DNA of 64,000 nucleotides. Source: Aureimonas sp. SK2. Its GTDB lineage: Bacteria; Pseudomonadota; Alphaproteobacteria; Rhizobiales; Rhizobiaceae. Numbering within the stretch: the stretch's first letter is position 1; each line of letters starts with the position of its first letter. The DNA is taken from positions 124,001-188,000 of the forward strand of contig NZ_JAPZDS010000006.1 in assembly GCF_029813115.1 (NCBI RefSeq), written 5' to 3'. The position numbers were made by a program, and so were the translations under genes. Below, in pieces: positions 9,138-17,447 of the stretch. Below the pieces are notes generated by a model. That model did not search any database, was not told the origin of the DNA, and saw only the letters and a program-made list of their open reading frames with translations.

Positions 9138-10520
9138 ATGACCTCCCGCCTCCTGTCCGAATCCTCCGCCGCACGCCCCGTCCATCTCGCGAGCGAAGGG
9201 GAGGCGGGAAGCCTGCCGGCGCCGCTCGGAGCCTGGGCGGGCGCCACCGGCTGGAAGGCGGGCGCCGGCAGCGTGCTCGTCGCGCCGGGGTCTGATGGGA
9301 CGCTCGGCGCGGCCGCCCTCGGCCTCGGCGGGTCGGGGGCGAGCCTTGCGGAGCGCTCCCTCCTGACCGGCGCGCTGGCGACGGCGTTGCCCGCCGGCGA
9401 CTGGACCCTTTCCGACCCGCACGGGCTCGACCCGGACCTGGCCGCGCTCGGCTTCCTCATGGGTGCCTACCGCTTCGACCGCTACCGCTCCAAGCCGGCG
9501 GAGGAGGGCGCCCGCTTGGTCCTGCCGAAGGGCGCCGGCGCGGCGCGGGTCCGGCTCCAGGCGGAGGCCGTCGCGCTGGTGCGCGACCTCGTCAACACGC
9601 CGACCAACGATCTCGGGCCGGACGGGATCGAGGCCGCCGCACGATCGCTGGCCGCGGAGTTCGACGCCGAGGTCTCGGTGACCGTCGGCGACGACCTTCT
9701 CGCCGCCAACTTCCCGATGATCCACGCCGTGGGCCGGGCGAGCGCCGTCGCCCCGCGCCTGATCGACATCCGCTGGGGCGCCGCCGACGCCCCGCGCGTC
9801 ACGCTGGTCGGCAAGGGCGTCGCCTTCGACACGGGCGGGCTCGACATCAAGCCGGCCTCGGGCATGCTTCTGATGAAGAAGGACATGGGCGGGGCGGCCA
9901 ACGTGCTGGGGCTCGCGCGCATCGTGATGGGCGAGGGGCTGCCCGTCCGCCTGCGCGTCCTGATCCCGGCGGTCGAGAACGCGATCGCCGGCAACGCCTT
10001 CCGGCCGGGCGACGTCCTCCAGAGCCGCGACGGCAAGACGGTTGAGATCGGCAACACCGACGCGGAAGGACGCCTCATCCTCGCCGACGTCCTGTCGCTC
10101 GCCGATGAGGAAGCGCCCGAGATCCTGATCGACATGGCGACGCTGACCGGCGCCGCGCGCGTCGCGCTCGGGCCGGACCTGCCACCCTTCTACACCGACG
10201 ACGAGGCGATGGCGTCCGCCATCGCGGCGGCGAGCGTCGCCGTCCACGACCCGCTCTGGCGCCTGCCGCTCTGGAAGCCCTATGCCAGGAACCTCGCCTC
10301 CAAGATCGCCGATATCAACAACGTCACCACCGACGGCTTCGCGGGCTCGGTGACCGCCGCCCTGTTCCTCCAGGGCTTCGTGTCGAAGGCGAAATCCTGG
10401 GTCCATTTCGACGTCTTCGGCTGGCGTCCGCAGGCCGGCCCGACCGGCCCCGTGGGCGGCGAGGCGCAGGCGATCCGAGCGCTCGCGCGCGTTCTCATGG
10501 AGCGTTATCCGTCCTCTTGA
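9138..10520 (+). CDS. Leucyl aminopeptidase family protein (M17)
   Basis: Cytoplasmic di-metal aminopeptidase that removes N-terminal residues from peptides. The 460-residue protein has a variable N-terminal domain (1-160) and the M17 catalytic domain. Visible catalytic features are VGKGVAFDTGG (about 222-232, Lys and Asp of the active site), KKDMGGAANVLG (about 248-259) and the signature NTDAEGRL (306-313). It is shorter than classical PepA (about 500) and fits the PepB-like or uncharacterised M17 branch common in rhizobia. It is divergent from tadD across about 100 nt. The MarR and NlpC/P60 genes downstream may belong to one peptide and cell-wall turnover unit. Confidence 0.92.
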   Translation: MTSRLLSESSAARPVHLASEGEAGSLPAPLGAWAGATGWKAGAGSVLVAPGSDGTLGAAALGLGGSGASLAERSLLTGALATALPAGDWTLSDPHGLDPDLAALGFLMGAYRFDRYRSKPAEEGARLVLPKGAGAARVRLQAEAVALVRDLVNTPTNDLGPDGIEAAARSLAAEFDAEVSVTVGDDLLAANFPMIHAVGRASAVAPRLIDIRWGAADAPRVTLVGKGVAFDTGGLDIKPASGMLLMKKDMGGAANVLGLARIVMGEGLPVRLRVLIPAVENAIAGNAFRPGDVLQSRDGKTVEIGNTDAEGRLILADVLSLADEEAPEILIDMATLTGAARVALGPDLPPFYTDDEAMASAIAAASVAVHDPLWRLPLWKPYARNLASKIADINNVTTDGFAGSVTAALFLQGFVSKAKSWVHFDVFGWRPQAGPTGPVGGEAQAIRALARVLMERYPSS

Positions 10521-10591
10521 AACGGCCTCATTTAGGCTGTCCTCTGACCGAACCGGCGCCGAAACGAGGGCCGGATTCGGTGGGGGCCGGA

Positions 10592-10942
10592 ATGGGTATC
10601 GAAATTCGCCCGGCGCAGGCGCTTCGCCTGCTCCACGGCAACGCGTTGAAGCAGACGCGCGAGGCGGGGCCGGACCTCACCACGCGCCAGACCGCCATCC
10701 TCCTCACCGTCTATCTCGAGCCGCCGCCGCACACCGTGCGAGGCCTCGCCAGCAAGCTCAAGGTGACCAAGCCCGTGGTCACGCGCGCGCTCGACACGAT
10801 GGGACGCCTCGAACTCCTCGAGCGGCGGCGCGACCCGGCGGACCTTCGCAACGTGCTCGTGCGCCGCACGGTGAAGGGCAGCCTCTTCGTCTCGCAGATG
10901 GCCGACCGGCTGGTGGACGAGGCGGGGGGGCTCGCCCGATGA
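10592..10942 (+). CDS. Short MarR-family transcriptional regulator
   Basis: A winged-helix DNA-binding protein of 116 residues. Helix-turn-helix and wing residues are visible in LASKLKVTKPVVTRALDTM (about 53-71) and the following RRRDPADLRNVLVRRT (the MarR wing with Asp-Arg). The ATG at 10592 has a strong GGGGG purine tract 7-11 nt upstream. The frame also reaches a TTG at 10517 that overlaps the upstream stop, but that start has no SD. Its stop overlaps the next start (ATGA), so it is made together with the NlpC/P60 enzyme and may control this small operon. The ligand is unknown. Confidence 0.85.
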   Translation: MGIEIRPAQALRLLHGNALKQTREAGPDLTTRQTAILLTVYLEPPPHTVRGLASKLKVTKPVVTRALDTMGRLELLERRRDPADLRNVLVRRTVKGSLFVSQMADRLVDEAGGLAR

Positions 10943-11802
10943 CCGCCGCCCTCGACCGCCGCCTCCACGCCATACGCCCCGATCTGGCCGACGAGCGGCT
11001 GCGCGGGCGGGTGACGGCCGACCGTTTCGTGCCGGGCGAGGCGGCTCGTGTCGACGCGCCGCTCGCCGATCTGCGCCGTCATCCGTCTCCGGACGCGCCG
11101 CTGGAAACGCAGGCGCTTTACGGCGAGGCCGTGACGGTCTTCGAGGAAACGCCGGAAGGCTGGTGCTGGGTGCAACTCGCCCGCGACCGCTATGTCGGAT
11201 GGATGCCGACGGCCGCTCTCCTCGCCGGGCCGGCGCCGGAGGCGACGCATCGCGTGCGCGTCGCCCGGACCTTCGTGTTCCCCGGACCCGACATCAAGCG
11301 GCCGCCGATGCGCGAACTGACCCTCGGCGCGGAAGTCGCGGCGCGCGGAGAGGCGAGCGATCCCAACGCGACCTATGCGCTGATCGCCCCGTTCGGCGCC
11401 GTCGTGGTCCAGCATCTGGAGCCGATCGATGCCCACGCGGCCGACTTCGTTTCGGTCGCGGAAGGGTTTCTCGGCGTGCCCTATCTCTGGGGCGGCAAGT
11501 CGCCGTCCGGCATCGACTGCTCCGGGCTGGTGCAGCTCTCGCTGGGGCTCGCCGGCCTCGACGTGCCGCGCGACACCGACCTCCAGGGCGCCTCGATCGG
11601 CCGGGAGATCCCAGCCGGTGAACCGCTTCGCCGAGGCGACCTCGTGTTCTGGCGCGGCCATGTCGGTATCATGTGCGACGGCGAGACGCTGCTCCACGCC
11701 AACGCTCATCACATGATGACCGCCGCCGAGCCGCTGGCCGACGTGGAGGCGCGGGCGCTCGCCAGAAATTCGCCCGTCACCGTCCGCCGGCGCCTCGGCT
11801 GA
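10939..11802 (+). CDS. NlpC/P60 family peptidoglycan endopeptidase
   Basis: Cys peptidase expected to cut gamma-D-Glu-meso-diaminopimelate bonds in peptidoglycan peptides. The 287-residue protein has two SH3-like stretches (about 45-95 and 100-150, with GWCWVQLARDRYVGWMP) and a C-terminal NlpC/P60 domain. The catalytic Cys194 is in SGIDCSGLVQ, His241 is in GHVGIM, and the third polar residue is probably His253 in LLHANAHH. No signal peptide is visible, so it may act on cytoplasmic muropeptides during recycling (inference). It starts within the stop of the MarR gene. Confidence 0.92.
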   Translation: MTAALDRRLHAIRPDLADERLRGRVTADRFVPGEAARVDAPLADLRRHPSPDAPLETQALYGEAVTVFEETPEGWCWVQLARDRYVGWMPTAALLAGPAPEATHRVRVARTFVFPGPDIKRPPMRELTLGAEVAARGEASDPNATYALIAPFGAVVVQHLEPIDAHAADFVSVAEGFLGVPYLWGGKSPSGIDCSGLVQLSLGLAGLDVPRDTDLQGASIGREIPAGEPLRRGDLVFWRGHVGIMCDGETLLHANAHHMMTAAEPLADVEARALARNSPVTVRRRLG

Positions 11803-12744
11803 TCAGTAGCCGGCGCTGCGGTCCACGACGTTATCCAGTGCTTCGCCCCGCCGATGCGCCGCGATCTGCGCCATGATGATGGGCGCGAGCGCCGCCGGAT
11901 CCGACGAAGCTGCGGCGTGGGGCGTCACGAACACGCGCGGGTGGCGCCAGAGCGGGCTGTCCGAGCTGAGCGGCTCGCGCTCGAAGACGTCGAGCGAGGC
12001 TTCCATTAGCCGTCCGTCGTTCAGCGCGCGCAGGATCGCCGAATCCATCTGCAGTCCGCCGCGCCCGGCATTGATCAGGGAGGGCGTGCCGAGCGGCGTC
12101 TCGCGCTTCAGCTTAGACAGGAAGCCGTCGTCGATCATGCCGCGCGTGTCGGGTGTCAGCGGAAGGAGCACGACCAGGATGTCGGCCCGTCCGAGCACCG
12201 CCTCGAGTCCTGCCTCGCCGTCGAAGCACTCGACGCCTTCGATCGTCTTAGGCCGCCGGCTCCAGCCGGACACGCGGAAGCCGAGGGTCTTCAGCTTCAG
12301 CGCCGCGTCGCGGCCGAGCTCGCCGAGGCCAAGAATGCCGACCTCGATTTCGGACGCCGCCGGCTGGCGGCGCTCGTTCCAGATGCGGACGGCCTGCTGC
12401 GCCCGGTAGGTCATCCCCCGGCGGTGGTGATCGAGCACCCGCCAGACGACGTATTCGCTCATCCGGGCGGTGAGGTCGTCGGCCACGATGCGCAGGATCG
12501 GCACGTCGGGCAGCGTCCTATCCTGCAGGATATGGTCGACGCCCGCGCCGAGCGAGAAGACCGCTGGCAGATTCGGCAGGTTGGAGAGGACGCCCGGCGG
12601 CTGCTTCCAGACCACGGCATAGTCGATGCTCTCGTCCGCCGCGCTTGCGGGGCGCAGGACGATGGACTCCTCCGGTGCGGCGGCGAGCAATGCCTCCATC
12701 CAGCGCGAGGGATCGAAGCCGGTGACGGAAAGAAGGATGCTCAA
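11803..12744 (-). CDS. GhrA-like glyoxylate/hydroxypyruvate reductase
   Basis: D-2-hydroxyacid dehydrogenase that reduces glyoxylate or hydroxypyruvate with NAD(P)H. The start is taken as TTG at 12744, whose TTGA overlaps the stop of the upstream Nudix gene and gives 313 residues, the normal GhrA length. The ATG at 12813 would add residues unlike the family. Rossmann motif GILGLGELGRDAA is near residue 138. Catalytic residues are the Arg of INAGRGG, the Glu of DVFEREPL and the His of TPHAAA. It is the last gene of the minus-strand yej run; its link to peptide uptake is unclear. Confidence 0.9.
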   Translation of the reverse strand: MSILLSVTGFDPSRWMEALLAAAPEESIVLRPASAADESIDYAVVWKQPPGVLSNLPNLPAVFSLGAGVDHILQDRTLPDVPILRIVADDLTARMSEYVVWRVLDHHRRGMTYRAQQAVRIWNERRQPAASEIEVGILGLGELGRDAALKLKTLGFRVSGWSRRPKTIEGVECFDGEAGLEAVLGRADILVVLLPLTPDTRGMIDDGFLSKLKRETPLGTPSLINAGRGGLQMDSAILRALNDGRLMEASLDVFEREPLSSDSPLWRHPRVFVTPHAAASSDPAALAPIIMAQIAAHRRGEALDNVVDRSAGY

Positions 12745-13397
12745 GATGCGGTGTCCGTTTGAATGGAATCGGCAAGAAGCTTGGCACGCGCGCGGCCGTG
12801 GCGCGCGAACCAATGTGTCGCTGCCACCAGAAACCCGTTCTGCACCGCACCCCGGTCCACCGCCTCCAGAAGGTCTTCGAAGGGAGCTGGGATGACGAGG
12901 ATGTCCTCGTCTTCGTCGGCCTTGCCGCCGTGTCCGGACAGTTTGGCCGTGTCCACGATGGCGAGGAAAACCATGGCCAGCTCGTCGGTGAGACCGGGCG
13001 TCGAAAGGACCGAGAAGCAGTGCCCGACGGCGCCGGCGACGAGGCCGGTTTCCTCCGTCAGCTCGCGCGCGGCACCGGCTGCCGGATCCTCGCCATCGTC
13101 GATGCCGCCGGCCGGCAGCTCGAGCGGCGCGGCGTGGGGCGTGGCGAGCGCGGCGCCGATGCGGAACTGTCGGATCACCACAATTGCGTCCCGCGCGGGA
13201 TCATAAGGGATCACAACGGCGCACCGGGCGCCGCGCACGATCTCGCGCCGCACGCGCGCCGGCTGCGCATCGCCGAGCGGCGCGTGGCTCAGCGTGAGGA
13301 CGTCGAGCGGGCGGAACCCGTCGAAGACGCGGCGCTCCTCGCGGATTTCGAAGTCGAGCGCCTGGTCCTCCAAACGCGTGCGATAGCTGCCGCTCAT
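12741..13397 (-). CDS. Nudix hydrolase (ADP-ribose pyrophosphatase-like)
   Basis: Hydrolyses a nucleoside diphosphate linked to another moiety; the family branch suggests ADP-ribose or a sugar nucleotide. The 218-residue protein contains a perfect Nudix box, GX5EX7REUXEEXGU, running from GGIDDGE to RELTEETGL at about residues 96-119. A beta-rich N-terminal part includes VIPYDPARDAIVVIRQFR, typical of NudF/ADPRase proteins. Its start overlaps the upstream ATPase stop (ATGA), and its stop overlaps the reductase start (TTGA), so all three are translationally coupled. Confidence 0.9.
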   Translation of the reverse strand: MSGSYRTRLEDQALDFEIREERRVFDGFRPLDVLTLSHAPLGDAQPARVRREIVRGARCAVVIPYDPARDAIVVIRQFRIGAALATPHAAPLELPAGGIDDGEDPAAGAARELTEETGLVAGAVGHCFSVLSTPGLTDELAMVFLAIVDTAKLSGHGGKADEDEDILVIPAPFEDLLEAVDRGAVQNGFLVAATHWFARHGRARAKLLADSIQTDTAS

Positions 13398-15049
13398 TGC
13401 GCCACGTCCGCAGCGCCTGCGGCCTCGATGCGAAAGGCCGCCGCCATCAGGGCCTTGGTGTAGTCGCTCTTCGGGCGCTCGAAGATCTCCTCCGAGGTGC
13501 CCCGCTCCACGACCTCGCCGCCGCGCATGACGATCACCTCGTTGGCGAGCGCGCGCACGACCTTGAGATCGTGGCTGATGAAGAGATAGGCGAGGTCGTG
13601 TTTCTTCTGGAGGTCGCGGAGGAGGTCCACCACCTGCGCCTGAACGCTCATGTCCAGCGCCGAGGTCGGCTCGTCCAGCATGACGAAGCGTGGGTTGAGC
13701 ACCATGGCGCGCGCGATGGCGACGCGCTGGCGCTGGCCGCCGGAGAACTCGTGCGGGTAGCGGAAGCGGGTGGCGGGGTCGAGACCCACTTCGGTGAGCG
13801 CCGAGACCACGCGCGCGTCGCGCTCCGCGGCCGAGAGCTTCGGCTGGTGGACCTGCAGCCCTTCCGCCACGATGTCGGCGATCGGCATGCGGGGGCTCAG
13901 CGAGCCGTAGGGGTCCTGGAACACGATCTGGATGCGGTCGCGCCAGTCGCGCATCTCGCGCGAGGACTTGGTGTCGATCCGCTCCCCGTCGAAGCGGATC
14001 TCGCCTTCGCTCGCGATCATGCGGCAGAGCGCGAGGCCGAGCGTCGTCTTGCCCGAGCCCGATTCCCCGACGACGCCCACCGTCTGGCCCGCGCGCACGG
14101 CGATATCGATGCCGTTGACGGCCTTCACGTGATCGGTCACGCGGCGCAGGAGGCCCGTTCGCACGGGGAACCAGACCTTCACGCCCTTGCCCTCCATCAC
14201 CAGCGGCGCGTTGGCGTTGGCGGCGGGCGGGCGGCCCTTCGGCTCGGCGGCCAGAAGGTGCCTGGTATAGGCGTGCTGCGGGTTGGCGAAGATCTCTGCG
14301 GTCGGGCCGGTCTCGACGATCTCACCCCGATACATCACGCAGACTCGGTCGGCGATGCGCCGGACGATCCCGAGATCGTGGGTGATGAAGAGCAGCCCCA
14401 TGTCGCGCTCCGCCTGGAGGCGCTTCAGGAGCTCCAGGATCTGCGCCTGCACCGTCACGTCGAGCGCCGTCGTCGGCTCGTCGGCGATCAGGAGGTCGGG
14501 CTCGTTGGCGAGCGCCATCGCGATCATCACGCGCTGGCGCTGGCCGCCCGAAAGCTGGTGAGGATAGGAGCCGAGCCGCTTTTCCGGCTCGCGGATGCCC
14601 ACTTGATGGAGAAGTTCGAGCGTGCGGTCGCGCGCGGCCTTGTCGGACAGGCCGCGATGGATCTTCATCACCTCGCCGATCTGCCGTTCGATCGTGTGGA
14701 GCGGATTGAGCGAACTCATCGGCTCCTGGAAGATCATCGAGATCCTGTTGCCGCGAACGCCGCGCAGTTCCTTGTCGGGAGCGGCGATGAGGTCGCGCCC
14801 CTCGAAAAGCACGGCGCCGCCCGGGTGGCTCGCGGCGGGATAGGGCAGGAGCTTCAGGATCGACAGCGCCGAGACCGACTTGCCCGATCCCGACTCGCCG
14901 ACCAGCGCCACCGTCTCGCCCTTGTGGATCGCAAAGGACACACCCTTCACGGCGTGGCTGGTCTCGCCGTTCTGGTGGAAAGCGACCTGAAGGCCGCGCA
15001 CGTCGAGAAGCGGGGCGTCGGCGTCGGGGCGGGGGGCGGGTTGGCTCAA
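13394..15049 (-). CDS. yejF: Peptide ABC transporter double ATPase (YejF-like)
   Basis: Supplies ATP hydrolysis for the Yej-type oligopeptide importer. The 551-residue protein holds two complete ABC domains. Walker A GESGSGKS and signature LSGGQRQRV are in the first (about 15-270). Walker A GESGSGKT and signature FSGGQRQRV are in the second (about 290-535). Walker B segments are LLIADEPT and FVMLDEPT. The start is a TTG with GAGAGGA about 10 nt upstream, 15 nt after the metal exporter gene. One protein carrying both ATPases is the normal YejF arrangement. Confidence 0.94.
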   Translation of the reverse strand: MSQPAPRPDADAPLLDVRGLQVAFHQNGETSHAVKGVSFAIHKGETVALVGESGSGKSVSALSILKLLPYPAASHPGGAVLFEGRDLIAAPDKELRGVRGNRISMIFQEPMSSLNPLHTIERQIGEVMKIHRGLSDKAARDRTLELLHQVGIREPEKRLGSYPHQLSGGQRQRVMIAMALANEPDLLIADEPTTALDVTVQAQILELLKRLQAERDMGLLFITHDLGIVRRIADRVCVMYRGEIVETGPTAEIFANPQHAYTRHLLAAEPKGRPPAANANAPLVMEGKGVKVWFPVRTGLLRRVTDHVKAVNGIDIAVRAGQTVGVVGESGSGKTTLGLALCRMIASEGEIRFDGERIDTKSSREMRDWRDRIQIVFQDPYGSLSPRMPIADIVAEGLQVHQPKLSAAERDARVVSALTEVGLDPATRFRYPHEFSGGQRQRVAIARAMVLNPRFVMLDEPTSALDMSVQAQVVDLLRDLQKKHDLAYLFISHDLKVVRALANEVIVMRGGEVVERGTSEEIFERPKSDYTKALMAAAFRIEAAGAADVAQ

Positions 15050-15064
15050 GGGGCGATGGTCCTC

Positions 15065-16138
15065 TCAGGCCGGACGGGGAAGCGCGCCGTGGGAACGGTC
15101 GTGCCCGTGCGCGTGGTCGTGGTGATGATGATCGTGATGATGCGCATGGCCGTGGTCGTGCGCATGGTGGTGATGGGCGTGACCGCCCTCGTGCCCATGA
15201 TCGCCGCCGCAGGCCGCCCCCGCATCGGCGCAGTGGCCGTGTTCGAGTTCCACGGTGGCGTGATCGATAGAGAAGGCCGAGCGCAGTTCCGCCTTCACGC
15301 GCCGGACGACGTCCATGCCGTCGCTGCCTTCGGGCACACAGACATGCAGCGTCGCGGCCCGGCGGCGCGGCGTGATCATCCAGACATGAACGTGATGCAC
15401 GTCCTCGATCCCCGGAACGCTCGTCCGCAGGTGCCGGCCCATTTCGGCTCCGTCGACGCCGGCGGGGGCGCCTTCGAGCAGGACCTGTGCGGACTCGCGC
15501 ACGAGGCGCCAGGCATTGGCGAGGATCAGGAGGCAGACGAGGACGGACAGGATCGGATCGATCTGCGTCCAGCCCGTCGCCATGATGACCAGCGAGGCGA
15601 CGATCGCGGCCACCGAGCCGAGGAGATCGCCGAGGACATGCAGCAGCGCGCCGCGCATGTTGAGGTCTTCCTTGTCCCCGCCGTGGAGGACGAAGAAGGC
15701 CGCGATGTTGACGAGAAGGCCGCCGATCGCGACCGCCAGCATCGGCCCGGCGAGAATCTCAACGGGATCGGCGAAGCGCCGCCACGCCTCGTAGATGATG
15801 ACGGCGGTGATGCCGAAGAGGACGAGGCCGTTGGAAAACGCGACCAAGACGCCCAGCCGGTCGTAGCCGTAGGTCCGCCTGGCATCGGCCGGACGCTGCG
15901 CCAACCGCGCCGCGGCGAAGGCGAGGACGAGGCCGGCGAAGTCCACGAACATGTGCCCGGCGTCGGCGAGAAGCGCGAGCGACCCCGAGATCAGGCCACC
16001 CGCGACCTCCGCCAGCATGAAAAGGCCGGTAAGGGCCGCCGCGATGCCGAGCCGCCTGGTGCTCGCATGCGCGGCGTGGTCGTGGCCGGAATGATCGTGG
16101 CCGCCGTGGTCGTGGGAATGGCCGTGATGGGCGCTCAT
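15065..16138 (-). CDS. Cation diffusion facilitator (Zn/Co/Cd-type) metal exporter
   Basis: Inner-membrane proton-coupled exporter of divalent metal ions. The 357-residue protein has a His-rich N-terminus (HGHSHDHGGHDH), six membrane helices (about 28-215) with the two metal-site motifs DAGHMFVD and HVLGD, a cytoplasmic domain (about 220-300) and a second, very His-rich tail (about 310-350). The family position resembles ZitB/CzcD/DmeF; the metal cannot be decided by eye. It sits between yejE and yejF with gaps of only 7 and 15 nt, so it must be cotranscribed with the peptide importer, which is unexpected. Confidence 0.93.
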   Translation of the reverse strand: MSAHHGHSHDHGGHDHSGHDHAAHASTRRLGIAAALTGLFMLAEVAGGLISGSLALLADAGHMFVDFAGLVLAFAAARLAQRPADARRTYGYDRLGVLVAFSNGLVLFGITAVIIYEAWRRFADPVEILAGPMLAVAIGGLLVNIAAFFVLHGGDKEDLNMRGALLHVLGDLLGSVAAIVASLVIMATGWTQIDPILSVLVCLLILANAWRLVRESAQVLLEGAPAGVDGAEMGRHLRTSVPGIEDVHHVHVWMITPRRRAATLHVCVPEGSDGMDVVRRVKAELRSAFSIDHATVELEHGHCADAGAACGGDHGHEGGHAHHHHAHDHGHAHHHDHHHHDHAHGHDRSHGALPRPA

Positions 16139-16145
16139 GGCAGTC

Positions 16146-17369
16146 TCAACGGAAGCTCTTGCGGGGGTCGAACGCGTCGCGCACCGCTTCGCCGACGAAG
16201 ACGAGGAGCGAGAGCATCAGGGACAGGACCACGAAGCCGGAGATGCCGAGCCAGGGCGCCTGAAGGTTGTTGCGCCCCTGCGCCAGGAGTTCGCCGAGCG
16301 AGGGCGAGCCCGGCGGCAGGCCGAAGCCGAGGAAGTCGAGCGAGGTGAGCGTCGTAATCGAGCCGTTCAGGATGAAGGGCAGGAAGGTCAGCGTCGCGAC
16401 CATGGCGTTGGGCAGGAGGTGCCGGGCCATGATCGTCCAGTCGCCGACGCCGAGCGCGCGGGCCGCGTTGACATATTCGAAGTTGCGCGCGCGCAGGAAC
16501 TCGGCGCGCACTACGCCGACGAAGGCCACCCACGAGAACAGGAGCATGATGCCGAGCAGGATCCAGAAGCCGGGCGGCAGGATCGCGGCGACGATCAGGA
16601 GGAGGTAGAGGACCGGGATCGACGACCAGATCTCGATAAAGCGCTGGAAGAGAAGGTCCACCCAGCCGCCGAAATAGCCCTGGACGGCGCCGGCGAAGAC
16701 GCCGATGACCGCCGAGGCGGCGGTGAGGATCAGGCCGAACAAGACGGAGATGCGGAAGCCGTAGATGAGCCGCGCCAGCACGTCGCGCGCCTGGTCGTCG
16801 GTGCCGAGCCAGTTCCAGTTGCCGACGACGCAGTTGGGGTCCTCGACGCCCAGCGGATAGCGCGCGCAGCGCTCCTCCTTGGAAAAGGTCCAGGAGGGCG
16901 GGGCGGGGGCCGGCGTCGGAATTTCGTTGTTGACGCTCTGGTAGGAATAGCGGATCGGCGGCCAGACCATCCAGCCGTTGGCCGCGATCTCGTCCTGGAT
17001 GAACGGGTCGCGGTAGTTGGTGACCGGCAGGAACCCGCCGAAGACCTCTTCCGGGTAGTCGGTGAAGATCGGCGTGTAATATTCGTTCTTGTAGGAGATC
17101 AGGATCGGCTTGTCGTTGGCCACGAACTCGGCGAACAGCGTCACGACGAATAGGATCGAAAAGATCCAGAGCGACCACCAGCCGCGCCGGTTGGCCTTGA
17201 AGTTCTGCCAGCGGCGCTGGTTGAGCGGCGACAGGCGGGGCGGGCGCTCCATCGCCACCACCGGCGGCGCGTTCTGCACCACACCGCTCGCGCCCCCTTG
17301 CGCCTCGCGCAGCGTCGCGGGCTCGGGCGGGCGATCCTTGGCGTTGCGATCCTCGACGGTGTCGGTCAT
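16146..17369 (-). CDS. yejE: Peptide ABC transporter permease (YejE-like)
   Basis: Second membrane subunit of the Yej importer. The 407-residue protein has a Pro-rich cytoplasmic N-terminus, one early membrane helix (about 60-80), a long periplasmic region and a five-helix BPD_transp_1 core (about 200-400). The EAA loop reads NAARALGVGDWTIMARHLLPNAM. The ATG at 17369 has GGGAGGT about 8 nt upstream. It is longer than E. coli YejE (about 340) mainly at the N-terminus. It is followed 7 nt later by the metal exporter gene and preceded by a 63-nt gap containing a duplicated tail of yejB. Confidence 0.93.
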   Translation of the reverse strand: MTDTVEDRNAKDRPPEPATLREAQGGASGVVQNAPPVVAMERPPRLSPLNQRRWQNFKANRRGWWSLWIFSILFVVTLFAEFVANDKPILISYKNEYYTPIFTDYPEEVFGGFLPVTNYRDPFIQDEIAANGWMVWPPIRYSYQSVNNEIPTPAPAPPSWTFSKEERCARYPLGVEDPNCVVGNWNWLGTDDQARDVLARLIYGFRISVLFGLILTAASAVIGVFAGAVQGYFGGWVDLLFQRFIEIWSSIPVLYLLLIVAAILPPGFWILLGIMLLFSWVAFVGVVRAEFLRARNFEYVNAARALGVGDWTIMARHLLPNAMVATLTFLPFILNGSITTLTSLDFLGFGLPPGSPSLGELLAQGRNNLQAPWLGISGFVVLSLMLSLLVFVGEAVRDAFDPRKSFR

Positions 17370-17373
17370 CGGA

Positions 17374-17430
17374 TCAGACCTCCCGCCGCATGGGCCGGAC
17401 GGAAAACCGCTTCGCACTTTTCCTGGCCAT
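17374..17430 (-). other. 18-residue basic mini-ORF between yejB and yejE
   Basis: An ATG 2 nt after the yejB stop opens a frame of 18 codons (MARKSAKRFSVRPMRREV) ending in TGA 4 nt before the yejE start codon. Its last four codons plus stop copy the yejB end, as part of a 15-bp direct repeat. Placement after a stop codon would allow termination-reinitiation. Whether it is translated is unknown; it could equally be spacer left by a small duplication. Confidence 0.3.
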
Positions 17431-17447
17431 GCTCAGACCTCCCGCCG
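17374..17447. repeat. 15-bp direct repeat flanking the yejB-yejE gap
   Basis: TCAGACCTCCCGCCG occurs at 17374-17388 and again at 17433-17447. Read on the minus strand, each copy is CGG CGG GAG GTC TGA. The upstream copy is the natural end of yejB; the downstream copy supplies the GGGAGGT Shine-Dalgarno of yejE. This looks like a local duplication that gave yejE its own ribosome-binding site. Confidence 0.75.

Noticed and set aside
13397-16348. 983-codon plus-strand open frame opposite the ATPase and metal exporter genes
   Set aside because: It covers two clear minus-strand genes and its sequence looks like the reverse complement of ABC and CDF motifs, with no domain of its own.
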